The position numbers and the translations under genes were made by a program. A stretch of DNA of 64,000 bases from Conchocele bisecta (lineage: Eukaryota > Mollusca > Bivalvia > Lucinida > Thyasiridae), in NCBI GenBank assembly GCA_029237695.1, contig CM055268.1, positions 50,424,418-50,488,417 on the forward strand. The letters run 5' to 3'. Shown here one piece after another: positions 9,897 to 17,524 of the stretch (position 1 is its first letter; each line of letters begins with the position of its first letter). The notes beneath the pieces are model-generated. The model was not told the DNA's origin. It worked only from the letters and a program-made list of their open reading frames with translations, and searched no databases.

Positions 9897-10556
9897 ATGT
9901 TCAAAAAGGGAGTTGTGAACTTCAAAAAATTAATAGACAACTGCTGCGGAAAACGCCGGGTAGGCCTTAGATCAATCACCTTCACGGTTGGATGGCAGAA
10001 TGTGGGGAAGAGCGAAGGGTTTTACTATGTGAAGGATGGACAACAATTAGGTGTAAAGCTGCCTCACGGACTGTGGGGAATAAGGACAGGTCAAAGGGAT
10101 TTTGTCAACTCAGAGCTTGACGGTATAATCAACCTCACAGTATCGAAGGCTACCGGGCTCGCAACAATGACCATCAGCACTGATAATAAGGTAGTGGTCT
10201 CCCCGTGGTTGGGTATTCAACTCGGTTTTAGAGAGACATACTCCTCAAACAAAGGAGTGTTTTCCCCGGGTGAGTACGTCGGTGATAATCCGGTGGACTT
10301 CACCTTCACGAAAACTCTCGGGGTGCACCTTGATCGGGTGAACACATCGTACAACACGGTAGACGGATCCCCCAGCACATTACTGAAAACTGTGCCCGCC
10401 AGCGACTGTTTCTATGGCGAGACTGTGACCTTAGACTTCCCACACCCCGAGATGAAAGTTTTGGAATCGGGACACATCCACGAGTTGAAGATTTCTATTC
10501 TTGATGATAAAGGGAGAGAGTTGAAGAACGATTACCCGATTTCGGTCGTCCTATAA
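9897..10556 (+). CDS. Probable Polinton minor capsid (penton-like, single jelly-roll) protein (219 aa)
   Basis: The frame is intact from ATG to TAA. The protein is rich in beta-strand patterns, with alternating hydrophobic residues and many G, T and V, for example TATMTISTDNKVVVSP-like stretches around residues 85-105. The end (HELKISILDDKGRELKNDYP) resembles the last strand region of Polinton and adintovirus penton-type proteins. Length of about 220 residues and location beside the other structural genes fit. The start of the convergent-side neighbour (9863) and this start are 33 bp apart and divergent, so a shared promoter is possible. Assignment is by shape, ending and context, not by a catalytic motif. 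Confidence 0.55.
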   Translation: MFKKGVVNFKKLIDNCCGKRRVGLRSITFTVGWQNVGKSEGFYYVKDGQQLGVKLPHGLWGIRTGQRDFVNSELDGIINLTVSKATGLATMTISTDNKVVVSPWLGIQLGFRETYSSNKGVFSPGEYVGDNPVDFTFTKTLGVHLDRVNTSYNTVDGSPSTLLKTVPASDCFYGETVTLDFPHPEMKVLESGHIHELKISILDDKGRELKNDYPISVVL

Positions 10557-10562
10557 ATTTCA

Positions 10563-10590
10563 AATTAATTAATTTTAAGAAAATTATTTA
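10563..10590 (+). promoter_or_regulatory. AT-rich Polinton motif, copy upstream of the fibre-like gene
   Basis: AATTAATTAATTTTAAGAAA begins at 10563 and matches the 7767 copy almost exactly. It follows the penton-like stop and precedes the fibre-like frame. An ATG at 10602 gives only 21 codons before a stop, so the natural start of the next gene is damaged or not ATG. Confidence 0.5.
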
Positions 10591-10624
10591 GAATTAAACG
10601 CATGTTCGTAATATATATTATCAA

Positions 10625-12309
10625 CATTATGATATATACGGACCAGGTAGTTCTTCCGATTGGGTGACAAATTCAAATAATTTGGAACCGGCAGAAGGGG
10701 GATTCATCCCGACAGAGGGCGACTTTTTAACTACCCAAAAAACAAAGGCCTTGATCAATAGAACTATATCGAGGGCCACGGACGAGATTCACAAAAGTCT
10801 ACTATCACAACTTAAAGAATATGCCCTGGGCTGTGAATACACAAAGTCTGAGAAGAAACGCATACGGAACTAAACGAACTAGGTAAAAAAATAACCAAAT
10901 TTAGAAAAGAGGCCCGGTTGGGGATTGATAAAGTCCGAAAAGACCGCCAGGTTGACATTACGGCGGTTTATGATGCGTTGCGCTTAGAAGACTCTCTCAG
11001 CAAAGAAGCTACACTTGCTGAATTAGACGGAAAAATAATCGATTTTCGAAAAGAGGCCACGTCGGGTATTGAGAAAGCCCGAGAAGACCACCAGGCGGAC
11101 CTTACGAAGGCTTATGAGGTGTTGCGCTCAGAAGACTCTCTCATCAGAGAAGCGGCACTTACTGAACTAGATAACAAAATAACCAAATTTCGAAAAGAGA
11201 CCCGGTCGGGTATTGATAAAGTCCGAGAAGACCACCAGTCGAACCTTGAGGAGGCCATTGCGGAGGCTTATGATGCGTTGCGCTTAGAGAACTCTCATAG
11301 TAAAGAAGCGACACTTACCGAACTAGACGGTAAAATAGCCGAATTTCTGAAAGAGACCAGATCGGGGGTTGAGGGGGTCCGAGAAGACCACAAAGAGGCC
11401 ATTGCGGAGGCTTATGGGGCGTTACGCTCAGAGGACTCTCTCAACAGAGAAGCGGCATTTACTGACATATACGAAAAAATAACCGAATTTAAAAAAGAGA
11501 CCCGGTTTGATCTTGATGGAGTCCGAACGGGTATTGAGAAAGCCCGAGAAGACCACCAGGCGGATATTACTGAAGCTTATAGGGTGTTGCTCTTAGAGGA
11601 CTCTATCAACAGAGAAGCGACACTTACCGAACTAGATGAAAAAATAACCGAATTTCAAAAAGAGGCCCGGTCGGGTATTGATAAAGTCTTAGAAGGCCAC
11701 CAGGCGACCATTACGGAGGCTTATGGTGCGTTGCGCTTAGAGGACTCTCTCAGCAGAGAAGCGGCACTTACCGAACTAGATGGAAAAATAACAGAAGTTT
11801 CTGATAAACTGAAACATGATCGTATAGCCGCGACCAAAGCTCTTGAGGAGGCCTCTTATGAGATTCGTACTGAGGCATATAACGCAAACAGGGCGCTTGC
11901 CGGAATAGTGAAAACAATGAAAACACCAAAACGTGTCATAACAGTTTGGGCTGAGAAGCGGGGCCCATTGGTTGTGGGGCACTATGAATATTCGTTCGGT
12001 GCCAAAGCGAGTAATAAATATGGGGGATACACTATGACAGCTGCAGGTGAAGTTATCCAAATGGCGGTCTGCTCGGTTAATGCTAATGGTAAACCTGTGG
12101 GCGCGGTCGCGATAAATATTGTAGTAGATGGGGAAGAACGGGGGGTTGGAGTCACTAAAATCTCTGGAGATAGTTCGACGATTGTTTCGTTCGCCGGTAA
12201 TGATCGAATTAGACTTTCCAAAGGTAGTGTTATTAACTTTGTTACGAAAATCGGTGACTCAGAGAGTTCTTCCACTATTGTCTCATTGTTAATTGAACTT
12301 ATTGTGTAA
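10625..12309 (+). pseudogene. Coiled-coil fibre-like protein of the Polinton, broken near its 5' end
   Basis: The main frame (10918-12309, open further upstream to about 10860) encodes six repeats of 47-52 residues of the form SGIxKxREDHQ..EAYxALRxEDSxxREAxLTELDxKITEFxKE. These are heptad-rich and would form a long coiled coil. From about residue 330 the repeats stop. The last ~115 residues are glycine- and valine-rich and look like a beta-structured head (KYGGYTMTAAGEVIQMAVCS to the end). Stalk plus head is the plan of viral attachment fibres; receptor binding is inferred only. The 5' part (about 10625-10873) is in another frame with a shift near 10850-10870, and it has no clear ATG, only a GTG at 10664. 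No enzyme motif is visible. Confidence 0.6.
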
Positions 12310-12337
12310 ATACTAATATATTGAAATAAATTTAACT

Positions 12338-12987
12338 ATGAACGAATCACCATATCCAACTCTCAATACCACTCCACCAACACTGTATCCAATTGTCAAT
12401 ACCACTCCACCAACACTATATCCAATTAACGAAAGAAGTTCAGATTTTAGGTTGAATAATATCGTCGCTATGCAGGATATTTTAGTTAGAGAATGTGCAA
12501 ATAGAAAAAGACACGCTAACAAATATAAGCGCGTGGCAAACATAGCTGAAGCATCTAGTACGGTTCTGGCAAGTGTTTCTGTGTTGTGTGGGGCGGGGAC
12601 TGCTGCAACGCTATCTACAATTGTAATGGTTCCACTTGCAGGGGTTTTGAGTGGAATTACCGTTTTATCTGGAACACTTTGTATGGTAATTAGGGCGGTG
12701 GGTGGAAACTCGAGAAAAAAAGTAGAAAACATGATAGAATATCCGTTCTCGCTAGGTCTAAGAAAAATAGCATCGACGTTATGGTGTCCAAAGCGTTGGC
12801 CGATAAGAAAATATCAAATTTAGAGTTTGAATCCGTGGTGGAAGAAATGGGGAGATATGAAGAATTAAAAAATGATATAAAGATCAAGGCGCGCGCCACC
12901 ATGCCCAAAATTGAGTGTACTGATTGGGATAAATTTAGGGTAAAACTTGGAAATAAAGTCGGAGGAAATGTTACAGCACCATTATAA
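12338..12987 (+). pseudogene. Polinton two-helix membrane protein, one frameshift
   Basis: The protein opens with a repeated LNTTPPTLYPI segment (twice, coded by a 45 bp imperfect direct repeat). A conserved-looking basic stretch, VRECANRKRHANKYKRVA, comes next. Two hydrophobic glycine-rich helices (about residues 78-115: AAAT-type GAGTAATLSTIVMVPLAG and ITVLSGTLCMVIRAVGG) follow. Near 12765-12785 the frame shifts and continues to 12987 with MVSKALADKKISNLEFESVV and a basic helical end. This combination recurs in cnidarian and mollusc Polintons as a protein of unknown function. A membrane-active virion component is possible. Confidence 0.6.
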
Positions 12988-13098
12988 AATAATTTTTAAA
13001 AAAAAAAAATAAAAAAAATAAAAAAAAAAAAAAATAAAAAAAAATAAAAAAAAATAATTTTCTTAATTTTATAATTTTCCTAATTTTTTCAAAATTAT
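12988..13098. promoter_or_regulatory. A-rich tract followed by AT-rich Polinton motif copies
   Basis: Right after the last plus-strand gene there are about 60 bp of nearly pure A with scattered T, which could hold poly(A) signals such as AATAAA. Then come TAATTTTCTTAATTTTATAA and a copy similar to the capsid-gene motif (CTAATTTTTTCAAAATTAT). The same arrangement in reverse is seen at 5707-5742. No open gene follows directly downstream on the plus strand. Confidence 0.4.
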
Positions 13099-13602
13099 AT
13101 TGATGCAGTAAACAAATTTACATACCTATACAACATGTGTTTTTCACTGAGAATTACAAATTCAGTCGAGTATTACACTGTACACACCGTCTGTGTAATT
13201 GATACACTCGGCTCTGTTTACCTCGGCTATCAATTTACGTATGGGCCATAACCCGTGTAATTGAAACATTGTCGTTACAACATAAATTAATTACTATGTA
13301 ATAATAGGGGTGTTCAGCTTTAAATTATTATTAAATATATAAAATTAATTATAAAATTAACAAAATAACGAACCATCACATGTTTTCTTTCGCCAATAGG
13401 TATTAATAATAATTATAATATGCACACCATTTGTATGTTGTATAGGAAACTGATGAGTATATATATGTTTGTTGACCTTACAACAATTGGTTTCATCTCG
13501 TGTGTGCTATGTTGTTGATCCGGTATGACGTCCGTCTCGTCTGTTTAATGGTAGCAGTCTATGCATATGTGTGTATTTGGAGATGTAATTGTGTAGCTCA
13601 AA
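13099..13602. other. Non-coding stretch, possible Polinton end region
   Basis: No gene is recognised. The stretch is AT-rich with a weak hairpin near 13157-13212 (CGAGTATTACAC facing GTGTAATTGATACACTCG). It lies after the last conserved Polinton gene, so a terminal inverted repeat could be here. The partner end is outside the window, so this cannot be tested by eye. Confidence 0.3.
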
Positions 13603-14090
13603 GGTGCCGGCCTAACAGATTTCTGCCTAAGAGCTTTGCAATTTCGGAAACCAAATTCACACATAGGCTCTCCTTACTTCGCCGGTTTCTCTTAATTAGA
13701 GGAATTGGCAATGGGGTTCAAGGCGACCCGTAAAACCAGACTGTGAGCCAACAGATGCGTGGGCTTAAGAAAGGTCCCAACACCCCAGTGGCTGGGTGCC
13801 GGCTAGAAATCTGCCCAGTCGCTGGGGGTGTTGTGCGCAAGTGGAGGTGCCGGCCTAACAGATTTCTGCCTAAGAGCTTTGCAATTTCGGAAACCAAATT
13901 CACACATAGGCTCTCCTTACTTCGCCGGTTTCTCTTAATTAGAGGAATTGGCAATGGGGTTCAAGGCGACCCGTAAAACCAGACTGTGAGCCAACAGATG
14001 CGTGGGCTTAAGAAAGGTCCCAACACCCCAGTGGCTGGGTGCCGGCTAGAAATCTGCCCAGTCGCTGGGGGTGTTGTGCGCAAGTGGAGG
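13603..14090. repeat. Perfect two-copy tandem repeat, unit 243 bp
   Basis: Copy 1 begins at 13603 and copy 2 at 13846; both begin GGTGCCGGCCTAACAGATTT. I see no differences between them. The unit is much more GC-rich than its surroundings and contains short inverted stretches (GGTGCCGGCTAGAAATCTGC beside GGTGCCGGCCTAACAGATTT). Identity implies a very recent duplication or active homogenisation. Reading frames through it are repeated by the duplication and show no known domain. Confidence 0.92.
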
Positions 14091-14112
14091 CTTTTGCTAT
14101 TTTTTTTAATTT

Positions 14113-14466
14113 TTACAAATTATTAATATTTTTATAAGCGATGTCGTACAAATGTATATTCGTAAACGAATCTTTGGGTTTTAACAATTTTATATAATAC
14201 ACCTTAGTTTCATATCCGATACGCGTTATCCGTCTTAATGTTTGTATTTGCCTCTTGTATAGTTCACATAATTGTCGGTATAATATTGTAAATGCAACGT
14301 TTTTATCGGAGCGTAATAAATTACGCTGATATTTCATGTATTCGATATCGCCTAGTGTTCTCATTTTATAGAATTTATATACAGTATTATAACCCCCATA
14401 AGCTTCGTAAACTTCTTCAACACAGTTATTAAAAAATTTCAATTCCAATTGTATTGTATTATCCAT
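14113..14466 (-). CDS. Small paralogous protein A, family unknown (117 aa)
   Basis: An intact frame with an ATG start (MDNTIQLELKFFN). It is rich in Y, N, K, R and L and predicted all-helical, with no membrane segment. Its core IEYMKYQRNLLR followed by DKNVAFTIL and a RQLC/YKRQI stretch is shared with the ORF at 14534-14881. At DNA level the two copies are about 90% identical over 80 bp (14288-14366 against 14712-14790, offset 424 bp). Retained frames in both copies suggest coding. No family is recognised. The position beyond the last conserved Polinton gene makes it a candidate cargo gene. Confidence 0.5.
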   Translation of the reverse strand: MDNTIQLELKFFNNCVEEVYEAYGGYNTVYKFYKMRTLGDIEYMKYQRNLLRSDKNVAFTILYRQLCELYKRQIQTLRRITRIGYETKVYYIKLLKPKDSFTNIHLYDIAYKNINNL

Positions 14467-14533
14467 TTTCTCTAATAGTTGTTTTTTTTCTGTTCAATTT
14501 CCAATTTCTTCTAATAATTTTCCAATTTCTTCG

Positions 14534-14881
14534 TTAAAAAGCGATATTGTAGAAACGCATATCCGTAAACGAATCTTTGATTTTAAACTGTTTTATAAAA
14601 TTAGTTTGATAATATTTCGGTAGTGTTTCTACGATCCTATTGATCCTATTTAGTCGCTTCATTACATAAATTTGAGACTTATACCGGCGACATAATTGCC
14701 GGTTTAATATTGTAAATGCAACGTTTTTATCGCAGCGTAATAAATTACGCTGATATTTCATGTATTCGATACCACATAGTATTGTCATTTTACCGTGTTT
14801 TAATACTGTAGAAACAGCGGCGTAAAATTCTTCAGCAAGGTCATTATACAATTCCAATTCGTTGCGTATTTTATTATCCAT
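14534..14881 (-). CDS. Small paralogous protein B, family unknown (115 aa)
   Basis: A paralogue of the gene at 14113-14466 with the same MDN start, the IEYMKYQRNLLR core and similar length, but divergent N- and C-terminal ends. A gap of 67 bp of pyrimidine-rich DNA separates the two, and both are on the minus strand, so they may share a transcript. Upstream of the ATG is a perfect-looking short palindrome (GTTATAATATTTTTATTATA region, 14884-14905). Function unknown; both genes being open is the main sign of selection. Confidence 0.5.
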   Translation of the reverse strand: MDNKIRNELELYNDLAEEFYAAVSTVLKHGKMTILCGIEYMKYQRNLLRCDKNVAFTILNRQLCRRYKSQIYVMKRLNRINRIVETLPKYYQTNFIKQFKIKDSFTDMRFYNIAF

Positions 14882-14911
14882 TTTGTTATAATATTTTTAT
14901 TATAACCTATT

Positions 14912-15302
14912 GTTCAATTGGACGTGAAAAAAACATAAGGTATTTATGACACCAATATAATTGGACTACAATTCGACATCGTAGAAATAAATTAGCTATA
15001 TTGGAGGAGAAAAATTCCTTGTGTCCCCCCGCAATTTCAATGCCCCAGATGCCCTTGTAAATTCGTTAGTGCCCAAACTCTTTGTAGACATAAGCAACTA
15101 CACTGTCAGGTGGCTACAGGTGAACGTGGTAGACTAGAGCTGGTAGAATTAGTTGCTGATCTGCGAAATAAATTAGCTATATTGGAGGAGAAAAATGGGG
15201 TGTTGGAATATAAACTATCACTCGTGGGCACATTGAAATAATTATTTTATCATAAATTTACTGTCGGGAAAACATTATGTTTTTTTTCACGACCAATTTT
15301 TC
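14912..15302. repeat. Inverted repeats flanking a small zinc-finger ORF
   Basis: The left arm near 14912-14940 contains AATTGGACGTGAAAAAAACA. The right arm near 15271-15302 is its imperfect inverse (TTATGTTTTTTTTCACGACC). About 330 bp lie between. Inside, a 32 bp segment (AAATAAATTAGCTATATTGG and on) is present twice, at about 14984 and 15165. The pattern resembles a small transposon or an end region; no target duplication was found. Confidence 0.5.
14996..15241 (+). CDS. Short C2H2 zinc-finger plus coiled-coil ORF, no ATG (about 81 codons)
   Basis: The frame is open from just after a TAG at 14993-14995 to TAA at 15239-15241. It encodes QCPRCPCKFVSAQTLCRHKQ followed by LHC, a classical C2H2 finger (C-x2-C-x12-H-x3-H). 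A leucine-rich helix comes after it (LVELVADLRNKLAILEEKN), like a short leucine zipper. There is no ATG before the finger, so it is either 5'-truncated, an exon or a relic. Single fingers followed by a coiled coil are common in large DNA viruses and their relatives, which fits Polinton cargo, but a host relic is equally possible. Confidence 0.45.
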   Translation, partial: LYWRRKIPCVPPQFQCPRCPCKFVSAQTLCRHKQLHCQVATGERGRLELVELVADLRNKLAILEEKNGVLEYKLSLVGTLK

Positions 15303-15357
15303 GTGGTTGGTGGGAGACAATTTCCTCGTTAACCAATTTTTGATTTTTCGGGGGTGG

Positions 15358-15440
15358 TGGGAGTAGTATAAAGGGTTATAAATGATGCCACCGCAGGTGG
15401 TATCATTTTGACTCCCTTTTGACTCCCTTTATACTACTCG
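15358..15440. repeat. Hairpin at the border between Polinton-side genes and the DIRS-like element
   Basis: GAGTAGTATAAAGGG and ATGATGCCACC on the left face GGTGGTATCAT and CCCTTTATACTAC on the right. The loop side holds ACTCCCTTTTG in tandem. The stem is about 30 bp with an unpaired stretch. It begins with AGT and ends with ACT, the terminal bases typical of Polinton ends, and it also sits where a DIRS-type inverted terminal repeat would be. Either reading is possible. Confidence 0.5.
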
Positions 15441-15461
15441 GGTAGGATCAAACTGAAGAAA

Positions 15462-15977
15462 TCAACTAGACAGGCCGCCGAAAATGTTTGGTCTAACGAG
15501 AGCTGAAGATTCAAGTGTTGGAAAATACCCCGTAATAACAAATGTAATGGGAAGTTTTTGATTAGTAGCGTCCCCTTTCATTCTACGGACACCTTTGAGA
15601 ATGGAAGTCACATACCAATTGTCATGCAGGGGGTTTGATAGACCAGCTTCCAAGTGAAAAAGGCGGACAACATTTAGATATTGCCGGACAGATGAAAAAG
15701 AGAGTCTGCGAGAGAGGTAAGCAATATAACGGCCCAAATTAATGTGGGACAAAGGCACAGGTGCAATTTTGTGTTCAGCACAGAACCGCAAATACGAGGC
15801 CCGCTGACTGCCATATGTCTTAGTGGTAGACGAAGATAATGTGTTGCTGCGATATAGGTGGACCTCATTGTCAAGACTGACCGGAAGGGTAGTTAGCATC
15901 TCGCCAGGAGCGGAGGGGTTCAAGTTTCGCTGAGATCTAACCGGCCTGTCTGCACGTCCAATATCCGAATCTGTCAA
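15462..15977 (-). pseudogene. DIRS-like tyrosine recombinase, N-terminal half only
   Basis: Residues about 45-140 form a core-binding (SAM-like) domain of tyrosine recombinases: SSSTTKTYGSQRASYLRFCA, LGRYIAYLSRRLSFSSVRQY and the NWYVTSILKGVRR end. The catalytic domain with R, HxxR and Y is absent: after LPIT the frame turns to unrelated sequence and stops at 15462, close to the hairpin border. The gene is the last of the DIRS-like set on this strand, as in DIRS elements. Without the catalytic half it cannot be active. Confidence 0.8.
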
Positions 15978-16074
15978 GAAGAAAATGTAAAGACCCTAAT
16001 GACATATGCCAGATTAGTGGGGTTTGGGAAATGTAAGGCATCAACCTTTCAATATGACCTGGGGAAAGCAGTTT

Positions 16075-16308
16075 TTACACACTATCAGCGACAAAATTAT
16101 GTATGCCTGGGATGTGTTTTGCAGTCAAGTGGAAATTGTATGCACTAGATAACCAAAAGAAATGACGGAGACACTGCATAACTACACTATTGCGGGATGT
16201 ACCCTTGTTAATTGATGAGACCGTGACTGAGTTGTCCGAATATATTATGATCTTTTTGTTTGCCCAGTGTGGGGCCCATCTCTGAGCTGCAATGACAACT
16301 GCCAACAC
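16075..16308 (-). pseudogene. DIRS-like RNase H domain fragment
   Basis: IIIYSDNSVTVSSINKGTSR is the middle of an RNase H fold, with the catalytic Asp in YSDN. HIPGIHNFVADSV supplies the His and the final Asp. This spelling is typical of the RNase H that follows reverse transcriptase in DIRS and PAT elements. The preceding part of the domain lies in the next frame (16357-16626). Frame breaks separate the pieces, so the polyprotein is dead. Confidence 0.85.
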
Positions 16309-16356
16309 TTCCTGTTCATTGCTGTGTAGATCTTGGGCACGTGGCCAATCAATTCC

Positions 16357-17492
16357 CTAATTGCAATAAAACCAATCTGTGGTGCCGAAACACTCCCCTG
16401 CTGCATCCCCACAGGCATCAGTGAAGACACATTCAATTGGGGTGCGATCCAGCAACATCGATATACCATTGAAACATTCTAGAAATCTTGACCACCAGAG
16501 AAGATCCTCTAGAATGTCCATAGTCAGTAAGGTTCTATGTGACCCGTGTTTGAGGGTGCGGATTTTGTTAAAAATCCGGCGGAGAAACACTCGTCCGCCT
16601 TTCACCACTCCTGCAGCCCACGACAACCGTCCCGCGATGGACTGTAATTGTCATTTAGTAAGAACCCTTGCAGTTCTTGTTTCATTGCTTCAAGATTTTG
16701 CATGGGCAAACGCAACTGCATAGACGTCGAGTCTAACTTTATTCCAATGAATGTGATTACTCTAGTGGGATCAACGACTTTCCCCCAGTGGATATTGAAT
16801 CCAAGCTTCCGGAGAAGCTGAATGAGGCACGCGAGAGCCTCCGCACATTGCACTTGCGATTCCGAAATTATCAAGAAGTCGTCAAGGTACACGATTATCA
16901 GGTCGTAGCCCTTCCTCGCCTCATACGTTTGACGGCTTGAGTTAGTCTATGGAATATGCCGGGGCTGAGCTTAGCGCCGAACGGAAGCCTGGTAAACAGT
17001 GTTACCTCAAAAGTCCCATTTAAACCCTGTGACCTGTTGACTGCGTTGACTTATTCCCACAGAGCGGTACGCAGACTTTAAATCGACCTTGGTGAACCAG
17101 CAATTTTCTGTCTTAAGGGCAGCTGCATCATCGACACAGGCAACTTTTTGTCGCCAGTCTGATGAGCAAAAATCATTAACCGCGTTCCAGACTGGTCTAG
17201 AACAGTCGTGTATGAGGCGGACTCCGTCATCAGGTTTGGGGCTGGCGGCCATAGGACTAATGATTGTTGGCGGACCATTGCAAATAACATAATTACCATG
17301 TTCTATCTCAGTCTTCACTTGTTTAGATGCTGTATCAAAAAGCGGGCGCTTAGGCTTGACTGATGGGCGATTTGAGGACATTACTGATGGTATATTGGTA
17401 CATTCATCTATTATATCAAAACCATTGTGTATACCACCTAGTATAAATGTTTTATCCTCATCGTCACCCAGTTCTCCAGCCCAAGCAGCCAA
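16357..17492 (-). pseudogene. DIRS-like reverse transcriptase, broken into at least three frames
   Basis: The N-terminal piece (17007-17492) has VRLIHDCSRPVWNAVNDF and FTKVDLKSAYRSVGI, which holds motif A Asp. A broken gap follows (about 16893-17006). The next piece (16602-16892) opens with the catalytic YLDDFLII box and GFNIHWGKV, then the FIGIKLD motif. The piece at 16357-16626 covers the connection and start of RNase H (LWWSRFL and FTDACGDAAGE). RT order, YLDDF and the LKSAYRSV wording are those of DIRS/Ngaro-type elements rather than Gypsy or LINE. Several frameshifts make it non-functional. Confidence 0.88.
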
Positions 17493-17524
17493 GTTAAGAC
17501 CATAGGAAGGGCGGACCTGAACCC

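Noticed and set aside
13500..13976. Duplicated 77-residue ORFs in the 243 bp repeat
   Set aside because: The duplication follows from the tandem DNA repeat; neither strand shows a known domain or a start context that differs from chance.
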